DNA from: Rufibacter sp. LB8
Lineage (GTDB): Bacteria > Bacteroidota > Bacteroidia > Cytophagales > Hymenobacteraceae
Reading direction: 5' to 3'
Assembly: GCF_014876185.1 (NCBI RefSeq)
Contig: NZ_JADALJ010000001.1
Coordinates: forward strand, 2,089,501 to 2,153,500
Length of the DNA: 64,000 bases
Shown here: positions 1 to 7,223 of the stretch, piece by piece
Layout: each line of letters begins with the position of its first letter
How positions within the stretch are numbered: the stretch's first letter is position 1
The notes under the pieces: model-generated
What the model was told of the DNA's origin: nothing
Database searches by the model: none
What the model saw: the letters and a program-made list of their open reading frames with translations, nothing else
Made by a program: the position numbers and the translations under genes

Positions 1-338
1 GTGCGGTCCTGCGCCTTAACCGTTAAGGCGGCCGTTTGCGTGGCGGCCCCTTCCACCCCGGCCACCACCGGTTTAATTTTAAGCGTGTACGAACCGGCTT
101 TCAAGCCCAGCACATCGGCGCGCATGTAGGTCCCATAGCTCCGGATGAGTTGGTTGTCAATTTTCTGGTCAGTGATGCCTTCGCCGCTGTAATACACATT
201 GTAGCTTTCGGCGTTGGTCACCGGTTGCCATTTCACATACGCTGATTCCAGCCAGCCCGCAGATTCTGTGATGGTGAGGGACTGCGCCCAGGAACCCAGG
301 GTGCAGAGCAGTAAGAGAAGCGTAAAGAAATGTTTCAT
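1..338 (-). CDS. Secreted pectate-lyase-like protein, N-terminal part (runs off the window)
   Basis: The visible 112 residues begin with a signal peptide (about residues 1-19, hydrophobic run of Leu ending GSWAQS). A beta-rich domain of fibronectin-III type follows, with the segments ESAGWLESAYVKW and SYNVYYSGEG and ending near KAQDR. From memory, this N-terminal pattern is typical of Bacteroidota pectate lyases; the catalytic domain lies outside the window, so the lyase call is inference. The start is the ATG at 336-338, directly followed by the signal peptide. Two LacI-type operators and a -7 box lie upstream, which fits sugar-controlled expression. It could instead be another secreted carbohydrate-binding protein. 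Confidence 0.6.
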   Translation of the reverse strand, partial: MKHFFTLLLLLCTLGSWAQSLTITESAGWLESAYVKWQPVTNAESYNVYYSGEGITDQKIDNQLIRSYGTYMRADVLGLKAGSYTLKIKPVVAGVEGAATQTAALTVKAQDR

Positions 339-399
339 GGTATGTTTATTTGGGTAAGGAAATACGCGGGTGGCTTTTGTGGGTATTACGAAAACGCTA

Positions 400-417
400 T
401 GCGCAATCGATTGCACA
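400..417. promoter_or_regulatory. LacI-family-type operator, site 1
   Basis: A near-perfect palindrome with core GCAATCGATTGC at 403-414. It lies 62-79 bp upstream of the secreted protein start at 338 and just downstream of a -7 box, a position suited to repression. The CG-centred core is characteristic of LacI-family operators; the cognate regulator is not in the window. Confidence 0.55.
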
Positions 418-419
418 AC

Positions 420-427
420 CAAATATA
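420..427 (-). promoter_or_regulatory. -7 box for the secreted pectate-lyase-like gene
   Basis: Reads TATATTTG on the minus strand, an exact TAnnTTTG match, between the two operators. No clear -33 TTG was seen. Confidence 0.4.
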
Positions 428-500
428 GTTTCTTTTTTCTAATCTACCAGTCCTTATTTGGTAAAACTTTCAATCACCGGTAATTATTAGGTTCAAAACT

Positions 501-516
501 GAGCAATCGATTACCT
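501..516. promoter_or_regulatory. LacI-family-type operator, site 2
   Basis: GCAATCGATTAC at 503-514 matches site 1 in 11 of 12 core positions, about 100 bp away. Paired sites at this distance could support looping by a dimer of dimers (inference). Confidence 0.45.
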
Positions 517-556
517 ACATGAATACTACTGCACCTGCCTAACCATCAGTCATTTC

Positions 557-594
557 CGTTTTGGGGCTCATTTCTGAAAATGAGCCCCAAAACG
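557..594. repeat. PAL palindrome, GGGGCTC variant
   Basis: Perfect 17-bp arms (CGTTTTGGGGCTCATTT and its complement) around the loop CTGA. Lies in the 339-739 gap between divergent or unrelated genes. Confidence 0.9.
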
Positions 595-604
595 CCCTGA
601 ACGC

Positions 605-632
605 AAAAAAACCACCTGTTGCGGGTGGCTTT
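605..632 (-). terminator. Probable terminator of the erythromycin-esterase-family gene
   Basis: CCACC/GGTGG hairpin with an A run on the plus strand (U run on the minus-strand transcript), about 110 bp beyond the stop at 740. Confidence 0.5.
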
Positions 633-739
633 TCTATATATGTAGTAAGATGGCGCGCTTGCTCTGGCCAAGCCTGAGCACTGTATTTCAGAAGCGGGGG
701 ATAATAATTTTTACTAACCTGTTTTAAAGGCCGCCGATG

Positions 740-2020
740 TTACTCGTTGGCCGGGTACAGTTCTGGCGGTTCTTTCTCTTTGGTCTTAATGATAAACGGT
801 CGCAGAGCCTCGGTTTCATCCAGGTACAGAAACGCATCGTACCGTTCCGGAATGATGGTGGGCACGTAATTGCCGTATTTTTCGCGGTTGGGGTCATAGA
901 CTACGCCAATGGCTCGGTGGCCGATCTGCTGGTTCGCTTCTTCTATTCCGCGCAAGTCTTTGGAGAGCAGCAGCTTGTCTGTGGCGCCTAAATTATGAAG
1001 CCAATCTTCCCAGGAACCTTGGCGGGCAGGCGGCATTTCCATCTTTTTCATGGGCGCGCCCCAGCTGTCGCCGGCAATCACAGAACCTTCATAACTTCCG
1101 AAACCTGCCAAATAGACATTTTCTCTACCGTATTGTTCCCGCGCTAATTGGCCAATATTCACCATGCCGGCCTGGGCCATATCCGTGAAACGGGCATCTC
1201 CCACGTGGGTATTGTGTTCCCAGATAATCACTTTGGAGTCTGGCCCATGGAATTCCAGGAGGCGGTTCAAAGTCTCCATCATGTGTTCGTCCCTGATGTT
1301 CCAGGAGCTTCCGCCGCCTCTGATCATGGCCTTGTAATAGCGTTCGGCGTTCACGGCCACCAAAGCGTTCTGCTGGGCGTCAAACTCGGCCTCGGCGTTG
1401 GCGGGGGCATCGGTTTCGCGCTTGCCCAGTTCCTGTAGCATAGTGAGCACTTCCTCTTCGCAGTCTTCAGACACATAGGCCACGGCGCGGGCATATTCCT
1501 GCGGGTCAGAGCTGTAGGGCTCAAAACACTTAAAGGCTTCTTTGGCGGCTTTCACAGCCTGCCCGTCCTTCTTCTCCAGGTATTTCATGATGCGTTGCAG
1601 CGAGTCCCAGAGGCTGTACACATCTAATCCGTAGAACCCGATTTTATTGGTATTGGGGCGGTCATTGTGTTCCTTGAGCCATTCTACCAGCGCGGCTATT
1701 TCCCAGTTGCCCCACATCCAGGTGGGCCAGCGGTTGAAGTGCTTGAGAATGTCAGACACTTTGGTGCCGGGCTTGCAGTAGCCGCGTATGAATTTATTGA
1801 TTTGGTAGCAGTCGGGCCAGTCGCCTTCCACGGCAATAAAGGTGAATCCTTTTTCTTCTATGAGCCGCTTGGAGATGGCGGTGCGCCAGGCGTAGTAATC
1901 TGAGGTTCCGTGCGATGCTTCCCCCAACATGACAATACGCGCATCTCCTATATCATTGAGCAAAACATCTAAATCTGATTTATTCTCCAGCCGGTGATAC
2001 GGCAGCTTTGTATAATTCAT
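740..2020 (-). CDS. Erythromycin esterase family protein
   Basis: 426 residues from the ATG at 2018-2020. An upstream in-frame extension to 2125 is rejected because the family homology begins at MNYTKLPYH. The motif GEASHG (residues 33-38) and the block VEGDWPDCY (about 64-72), plus WEHNTHVGDAR in the second half, are the conserved His/Glu-containing segments of the EreA/EreB-type hydrolase fold. There is no signal peptide, so it is cytoplasmic. Many chromosomal members of this family are not macrolide resistance enzymes and their natural substrates are unknown, so resistance should not be inferred. It stands alone, with a PAL palindrome behind its start. Confidence 0.85.
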   Translation of the reverse strand: MNYTKLPYHRLENKSDLDVLLNDIGDARIVMLGEASHGTSDYYAWRTAISKRLIEEKGFTFIAVEGDWPDCYQINKFIRGYCKPGTKVSDILKHFNRWPTWMWGNWEIAALVEWLKEHNDRPNTNKIGFYGLDVYSLWDSLQRIMKYLEKKDGQAVKAAKEAFKCFEPYSSDPQEYARAVAYVSEDCEEEVLTMLQELGKRETDAPANAEAEFDAQQNALVAVNAERYYKAMIRGGGSSWNIRDEHMMETLNRLLEFHGPDSKVIIWEHNTHVGDARFTDMAQAGMVNIGQLAREQYGRENVYLAGFGSYEGSVIAGDSWGAPMKKMEMPPARQGSWEDWLHNLGATDKLLLSKDLRGIEEANQQIGHRAIGVVYDPNREKYGNYVPTIIPERYDAFLYLDETEALRPFIIKTKEKEPPELYPANE

Positions 2021-2176
2021 GGGTACGGAAGCAAAAATGAACTCCCTGCCTTTTACCCCTACTACCTGCAGAAAGTTTACCCGATTTTCACCATTTTTGG
2101 AAAAACTATGGCGATACCGGGGCATATCTTAGAAAGATTTCATCCCCGCCCTCCCAAATCACGCACCTTTCCAATC

Positions 2177-2216
2177 CCGTTTTCGGGCTCATTTTCAGAA
2201 ATGAGCCCGAAAACGG
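2177..2216. repeat. PAL palindrome
   Basis: CCGTTTTCGGGCTCATTT arm with a perfect right arm, 40 bp in all. Lies between the Ere-family start and the stop of the DUF4197 gene. Confidence 0.9.
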
Positions 2217-2276
2217 AAACGCCTCCCCTGCCAGTTTAAGGCAAAGAAGGCGTTTGAATTTTTGGTTGAGGTTAAA

Positions 2277-3017
2277 TTACGACCTGCTCCCGAACACGCG
2301 TCGTAGCAACTCAGTGGTGCGGGCAATGGGGTTTTCCCTGATGTTCGCTTCTTCCTGGGCTACCAGCAAAAACAGACCGTCAATGGCTTTCTGCGTGGCA
2401 TACGACTTCAAATCTGGGTTCACTTTCTGCACCAACGGAATGCGGTTGTACTGGTTCACCAAATCTGTGTAGTACTTGGTGGCCTGCACTTTGTCTAAAG
2501 ACTTTTGCATAATGGGAGTGAACGCCTGCGTGAGTTGGCTGGTAGTGGTGCGTTTCAGGAATTGGGTGGCGGCGTCTTTCTCCCCGCTCAAAATATTCCA
2601 GACATCACTGAAGGTCAATTGTTTGATAGCACTCACAAAAATAGGAACGGCGCTTTTGGCAGCGTCCTCGGCCCCGCGGTTGAGCGTCAAGATAAACTTG
2701 TCCACCTCAGAACCCAGGCCAATCTGCCGAAGCGTGTTCTCCACTTTCTGCACATCCTTCGGGAAAGGAATCCGGATTAAGTTGTTCCCGTAGAAACCGT
2801 CGGTCTGTGAGGCTTGGTTGGCGCCTTTGGAAATGCCCTGTGACAGCGCTTCCCGGAGACCGGAGGCAACCTCGGTCTGGGTCAGGGGCCGACCGGTGGT
2901 GTTGGTGGCGCCGGCCACGCCGTCAACGGCCTGTTGAATCTGGCTGGCGGTGCAGCCGCTGAGACCAATTATCGCGGAAAACGCCAAAACAAAAGTGGGG
3001 CTGGCAAGTTTCTTCAT
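2277..3017 (-). CDS. DUF4197 lipoprotein
   Basis: 246 residues starting at MKKLASPT (ATG at 3017); four more codons upstream are possible but the signal sequence fits this start. A type II signal ends in the lipobox LSGC (about residues 19-22), predicting a lipid-anchored envelope protein. The rest is helical and matches the DUF4197 pattern (QTEVASGLREALSQGISKG and RENPIARTTELLRRVFG). Function is unknown in the family. It is transcribed divergently from cinA across about 140 bp. Confidence 0.85.
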   Translation of the reverse strand: MKKLASPTFVLAFSAIIGLSGCTASQIQQAVDGVAGATNTTGRPLTQTEVASGLREALSQGISKGANQASQTDGFYGNNLIRIPFPKDVQKVENTLRQIGLGSEVDKFILTLNRGAEDAAKSAVPIFVSAIKQLTFSDVWNILSGEKDAATQFLKRTTTSQLTQAFTPIMQKSLDKVQATKYYTDLVNQYNRIPLVQKVNPDLKSYATQKAIDGLFLLVAQEEANIRENPIARTTELLRRVFGSRS

Positions 3018-3159
3018 ACGTGCGTACATGTCTATGAAATTAGATATGGTTGGTAAGTTGAGAATATGTTCAACCTTTGTCTTCGGGCTAAGCCATTTTC
3101 GCTTTAGAAACCAAAACTTGAACGTATTCTTTCCACTACGCAGAAATCAAGCCAAAAGA

Positions 3160-4425
3160 ATGAAAAAAGAAATCACGGCGGAAATCATCACCATTGGCGA
3201 TGAACTTCTGTATGGCCAGGTCATTGACACCAACTCAGCATTCATGGGGCAGGAACTGGGCAACATCGGCATCAGAATCAAACAAATCACCAGCATTTCT
3301 GATGACAAACAAGCCATCTGCCAAGCCCTCACCGACGCCATCTCCCGCGCCGATGTTATCTTGATTACCGGCGGCCTGGGCCCCACCAAAGACGACCTCA
3401 CCAAGCACACCTTAGCCGAATATTTCAAGACCGAACTGCAACTGCACCAACCTTCTTTAGACGATGTGGAAGCTATTTTCAGGCGTTACAACCGTCCTAT
3501 GCTGGAAATAAACCGACAACAGGCCTTCTTGCCCGCCTCCTGCACGCCCGTTAGAAACCCGTTGGGCACCGCGCCCGGCATGTTGTTCCGGGAACAGGGC
3601 ACCATCATCGTCTCCATGCCGGGCGTGCCCTTTGAGATGAAGCGCATGATGCAGGACACCGTGCTGCCGCTGCTGGAGCAAGAATTCCACCTTCCCAAAA
3701 TCATTCATAAAGTAGTGCAGACCATTGGCATTGGGGAGTCTTTTCTTGCCGAAATAATAGCCGATTGGGAAGACAACCTGCCATCACATTTAAAACTGGC
3801 GTACTTACCACATTTGGCAGGCGTACGTTTACGGCTCACGGGGCGGGCTACAGGTTCAACAGATGCGCTGGAAGCCGAAATGCAGCAACAGATAAACCAA
3901 CTGAGCCAACTGATTGCCCCGCATATTTTCGCGCACGGCGAGGTAACCTTAGAAGAAGCAATTGGCCAGCTTTTGAAAGCCAGAAACCTCACTATTGCCA
4001 CCGCTGAAAGCTGCACCGGTGGTTTAATCGCGCATAAATTGACCAGCGTGCCGGGCAGTTCGGCGTATTTCAAAGGCAGCGTGGTGGCGTATAGTAATGA
4101 CGTGAAACAGGCGCAGTTGGGCGTAACACCAGAAACCCTGGCCCAACACGGCGCTGTGAGCGAGGAAACTGTCAAACAAATGGCCGAAGGCGTGCGGCAG
4201 CTGCTCCAAACAGACATTGGCATAGCCACCAGCGGCATTGCCGGTCCAGACGGCGGCACCCCAGAGAAACCCGTGGGCACCATTTGGATTGCGTACGCAG
4301 ACGCGCACCAGACCATCGCCCGCAAAATCAGTTACAACAAAACCCGTTTGCTCAACATAGAGTACACCACCCTGCAGGCGCTTAACCTGGTGCGGCAGAG
4401 TTTGCCCGTGGCCGTTGAGGAATAG
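3160..4425 (+). CDS. cinA: CinA-family nicotinamide-nucleotide amidohydrolase
   Basis: 421 residues, the usual CinA length, from the ATG at 3160 (MKKEITAEIITIGDELLYG). The open frame upstream to 2950 overlaps the divergent lipoprotein gene and is not homologous. The N-terminal molybdopterin-binding-like domain carries GDELLYGQVIDTNS and ITGGLGPTKDD (residues about 12-85). The C-terminal PncC-type domain carries AESCTGG and SGIAGPDGGTPEKPVGT (about 275-375) and is expected to deamidate NMN for NAD salvage. The link to competence is historical and is not shown here. Confidence 0.93.
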   Translation: MKKEITAEIITIGDELLYGQVIDTNSAFMGQELGNIGIRIKQITSISDDKQAICQALTDAISRADVILITGGLGPTKDDLTKHTLAEYFKTELQLHQPSLDDVEAIFRRYNRPMLEINRQQAFLPASCTPVRNPLGTAPGMLFREQGTIIVSMPGVPFEMKRMMQDTVLPLLEQEFHLPKIIHKVVQTIGIGESFLAEIIADWEDNLPSHLKLAYLPHLAGVRLRLTGRATGSTDALEAEMQQQINQLSQLIAPHIFAHGEVTLEEAIGQLLKARNLTIATAESCTGGLIAHKLTSVPGSSAYFKGSVVAYSNDVKQAQLGVTPETLAQHGAVSEETVKQMAEGVRQLLQTDIGIATSGIAGPDGGTPEKPVGTIWIAYADAHQTIARKISYNKTRLLNIEYTTLQALNLVRQSLPVAVEE

Positions 4426-4546
4426 GTAATTTTCCCTATTTTTGCCTAACAAAGGTTAGGTAGCCTATAATCTCTGGCGGTTTACAGCAATTCATTTCTG
4501 GTTTTTCTGTAACATTGCGTAAACGAGTTTTTTGCCCGGGCAAACG

Positions 4547-4554
4547 TACCTTTG
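4547..4554 (+). promoter_or_regulatory. -7 box for the acyltransferase E2 gene
   Basis: TACCTTTG, 33 bp before the ATG at 4588. No good -33 element seen. Confidence 0.4.
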
Positions 4555-4587
4555 CTGCCCTTAATCTGATAACTGAAAACTGACAAT

Positions 4588-5964
4588 ATGGCCCTTGTAG
4601 AAATGGTGATGCCCAAAATGGGCGAGAGTATCATGGAAGGCACCGTGCTTAAATGGTTGAAACAAGTAGGTGACACCATTGAGCAAGATGAATCTGTACT
4701 GGAGGTTGCCACTGACAAAGTTGACACCGAGGTACCTGCCATTCAAGGCGGCGTCTTGAAAGAGATTCTGGTGCAAGAGGGTCAGGTAGTAGCTGTGGGC
4801 GCCACCATCGCCATCATCAGCACCGGCGGCGATGACCAACCGACTTCTGCTGCCCCAGCCGCCGCTGAAGCGCCGGCCGCGACCCCCACTACCCAACCAG
4901 CCGCACATCCGGCAGACGCACCACAGGCCACGGCCCAGACTTCGCAGCTTTTAGAGCAACCTGCTTCGGGAAGGTTCTATTCGCCGTTGGTGATGAACAT
5001 TGCCCGCGAGGAAGGAATTTCTATGCAGGAACTGGAGTATATACCCGGCACTGGCAAAGACGGACGCGTTTCTAAAAAAGACATTCTGGAGTTTGTGGCC
5101 AACCGGCAGTCTGGTTCGCAAACTGCTCCTACTAATCAACAGCAACCAGCCGCTGCTCCAGCACAAGCCGCACCAACCCAAGCTTCGGCTCCGCAACCAG
5201 CAGCAGCTCCGGCCGCGGCTCCTTCTGTTCCGGCTCCGGCGCAGTCTTATAGCGGCAACGTGGAGATTATTGAGATGGACCGCATGCGGAAGATGATTTC
5301 GCAGCGCATGGTAGACAGCAAGCGCATTAGTCCGCACGTGACTTCTTTTGTGGAGGCCGATGTGACCAACATTGTGAACTGGCGCAACAAAACCAAAGAC
5401 AGCTACAAGAAGCGCGAAGGCGAAAACCTCACCTTCACCCCTATCTTCATTGAAGCCATCGTGAAAGCCATCAAAGACTTCCCGATGATTAACGTGAGCG
5501 TAGACGGCGACAAAATCATTAAAAAGCGCGACATCAACATTGGCGTGGCCGTGGCCCTGCCTTCCGGCAACCTGATTGTGCCCGTGATCCACAACGCCGA
5601 CCAGATGAACCTCAACGGCATCTCTAAGCGCCTGAATGACCTGGCTAACCGCGCCCGCATCAACAAACTCACCCCGGCAGATTTAGCTGACCCCACCTAC
5701 ACCGTTTCCAACGTGGGTTCCTTCGGGAACGTGATGGGCACGCCAATCATCATGCAGCCGCAGGTAGCCATTATGGCCGTGGGCGCCATCAAGAAAAAGC
5801 CAGCCGTCATTGAAACCCCTGAAGGCGATTTAATCGGAATCCGCCAGTTCATGTTCCTGTCTCACAGCTATGACCACCGCGTGGTAGATGGTTCTTTGGG
5901 TGGTCAATTCGTGCGCCGCGTAGCTGATTACTTAGAAGCCTTCGACCCGAACACGGCGATATAA
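4588..5964 (+). CDS. 2-oxo acid dehydrogenase dihydrolipoamide acyltransferase (E2)
   Basis: 458 residues with the full E2 architecture. The lipoyl domain (1-77) has its target lysine in ATDKVDTE. An Ala/Pro-rich linker follows, then a peripheral-subunit binding domain (about 128-165, IAREEGISMQELEYIPGTG), a second Ala/Pro/Gln linker, and the catalytic trimer domain (about 228-458) with the active-site motif SHSYDHRVVDG. Whether it serves pyruvate, 2-oxoglutarate or branched-chain oxo acids cannot be settled, since no E1 or E3 gene is adjacent. Single lipoyl E2s of this form in Bacteroidota are often assigned to branched-chain substrates (inference). A rho-independent hairpin follows. Confidence 0.9.
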   Translation: MALVEMVMPKMGESIMEGTVLKWLKQVGDTIEQDESVLEVATDKVDTEVPAIQGGVLKEILVQEGQVVAVGATIAIISTGGDDQPTSAAPAAAEAPAATPTTQPAAHPADAPQATAQTSQLLEQPASGRFYSPLVMNIAREEGISMQELEYIPGTGKDGRVSKKDILEFVANRQSGSQTAPTNQQQPAAAPAQAAPTQASAPQPAAAPAAAPSVPAPAQSYSGNVEIIEMDRMRKMISQRMVDSKRISPHVTSFVEADVTNIVNWRNKTKDSYKKREGENLTFTPIFIEAIVKAIKDFPMINVSVDGDKIIKKRDINIGVAVALPSGNLIVPVIHNADQMNLNGISKRLNDLANRARINKLTPADLADPTYTVSNVGSFGNVMGTPIIMQPQVAIMAVGAIKKKPAVIETPEGDLIGIRQFMFLSHSYDHRVVDGSLGGQFVRRVADYLEAFDPNTAI

Positions 5965-6020
5965 TTTTTTCGATTGGAAGATTTGAAAATGTGGAGATGT
6001 GCAAATGGCGTCTCTCATTT

Positions 6021-6054
6021 AAAAAGCCTCTCCCGCCAAGGAGGGGCTTTTTTG
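6021..6054 (+). terminator. Terminator after the E2 gene
   Basis: AAAAAGCC..GGCTTTTTT hairpin with flanking A and T runs, about 55 bp past the stop. Confidence 0.75.
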
Positions 6055-6060
6055 TGCTTG

Positions 6061-6098
6061 CGTTTTCGGGCTTAATTCTGGAAATGAAGCCGAAAACG
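6061..6098. repeat. PAL palindrome
   Basis: CGTTTTCGGGCTTAATT left arm, GAAGCCGAAAACG right arm, a few mismatches. Directly behind the E2 terminator. Confidence 0.85.
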
Positions 6099-6125
6099 GC
6101 GGCTCTTATCTACAGATTTAACATC

Positions 6126-6339
6126 GCTGTTTGGAGTCTTCCGCAGGGCGACTCCGAACAGAATGGAGTGGAAGTCTCTGACTTCCTGGTTGCTAAGAAA
6201 AAACGGCCTTTCAAACTGTTAAATGGTTCTAATGCAAATTATGTCGCTTTGAAGGTACGCTGCTTCCTTTTGCCCGGAACAGAGTTCCTGCTAATCATTG
6301 ATGATTTGCAGTCACCCTTCGGAAGACTCCAAATAGCTG
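6126..6339. repeat. MITE-like element with terminal inverted repeats
   Basis: About 214 bp bounded by GCTgtTTGGAGTCTTCCG and its near complement CGGAAGACTCCAAAtAGC. A subterminal CTCC/GGAG repeat lies inside and there is no reading frame. It fills most of the 5965-6468 gap, between two PAL copies. Confidence 0.55.
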
Positions 6340-6363
6340 AAGCGGGATTTTAATAGTGAGCCG

Positions 6364-6403
6364 CCGTTTTTGGCTTCATTTCCAGAATGGAGCCCGAAAA
6401 CGG
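6364..6403. repeat. PAL palindrome
   Basis: Mixed arms: left TTTTTGGCTTC, right GAGCCCGAAAACGG. Confidence 0.85.
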
Positions 6404-6468
6404 AAATTACAGAACCCGCACTGCCAGAATATAGTAAAAGCTGTATCTTGCTTCAATTCGAAATTCCT

Positions 6469-7017
6469 ATGAAAAATACCTTATTCCTGATTCTGTTCGC
6501 GGTGGTGCTGTTTCTGGCCATCTACTTTTACTGGGGCAAAAGCAACGCCGAAAGCCAGCTGGCCATGAACAACGAACGCATCACCAGCCTGGAAGAACAA
6601 GTGAGACGCTACACCAATCCTAGCGCCTCTACGGACACCGCCTTGGCCCCTACCACTACCCAGCCGCCGTTGGGCGATTCCATTGCCATTGAAGAGAAAG
6701 TGCCTCCAACCCCCTCCACCACGTTTGAGGAAGAATTGGGTGTGCTCTCTGACTCAGATGTAAAACGTTTAAAACGCGCAGGCCTCAAAAACCCTGAAAC
6801 AGATTTAATGAACGACCTCATGCGCAAACAGAAAAGTGTGCTGACCAACGTAGGGGTTAAAGGCGGTACTATGGCCATCCATGACGTTAGAATTCTGAAC
6901 GACCGGTATGCGATGGCTTATTTTGAAGATGGCCACTTTGGCGGCAATATGGTCCTGCGCTATTCAGTCGATAATGGTGCAATTACCTGGATTAAACTGG
7001 ATTCATATATACAATAA
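6469..7017 (+). CDS. Hypothetical membrane-anchored protein
   Basis: 182 residues from the ATG at 6469, where the hydrophobic N-terminus MKNTLFLILFAVVLFLAIYF begins; the longer frame would translate a PAL repeat. One membrane helix (about 2-20) is followed by a short coiled coil (NNERITSLEEQVRRY), a Thr/Pro-rich linker, and a soluble domain of about 95 residues ending DNGAITWIKLDSYIQ. The topology suggests a periplasm-facing domain. I do not recognise the family. A PAL copy starts 4 bp past the stop. Confidence 0.7.
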   Translation: MKNTLFLILFAVVLFLAIYFYWGKSNAESQLAMNNERITSLEEQVRRYTNPSASTDTALAPTTTQPPLGDSIAIEEKVPPTPSTTFEEELGVLSDSDVKRLKRAGLKNPETDLMNDLMRKQKSVLTNVGVKGGTMAIHDVRILNDRYAMAYFEDGHFGGNMVLRYSVDNGAITWIKLDSYIQ

Positions 7018-7020
7018 TTT

Positions 7021-7059
7021 CCGTTTTTGACCTCATTTCTGGAAATGGAGCCGAAAACA
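7021..7059. repeat. PAL palindrome
   Basis: Starts 4 bp after the stop of the preceding gene; arms TTTTTGACCTC and GAGCCGAAAAC. Confidence 0.85.
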
Positions 7060-7101
7060 GGAAAACAGATAAATGTCCATCAAATACATTTATCAGGTCA
7101 C

Positions 7102-7130
7102 GTAGAGACAAGGCAGTGCCTTGTCTCTAC
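7102..7130. repeat. Solo GTAGAGACAAGGCA palindrome
   Basis: 14-bp perfect arms around one base. The same unit ends the composite island at 19351-19379 and, truncated, the one at 33796-33813. Confidence 0.8.
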
Positions 7131-7165
7131 ACGCAATGCTTTCTTTTGCTGAAGCCACAGAAACC

Positions 7166-7202
7166 AAAAAGCGGCTGCCCCAAACTGGAGCAGCCGCTTT
7201 TA
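7166..7202 (-). terminator. valS terminator
   Basis: AAAGCGGCTGC/GCAGCCGCTTT stem with a U run on the minus strand, 22 bp beyond the valS stop. Confidence 0.8.
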
Positions 7203-7223
7203 TTATTACTTTAATCTTAATTT

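Noticed and set aside
740-2020. Macrolide resistance gene
   Set aside because: Family membership alone does not indicate resistance, and there is no mobile or resistance context.
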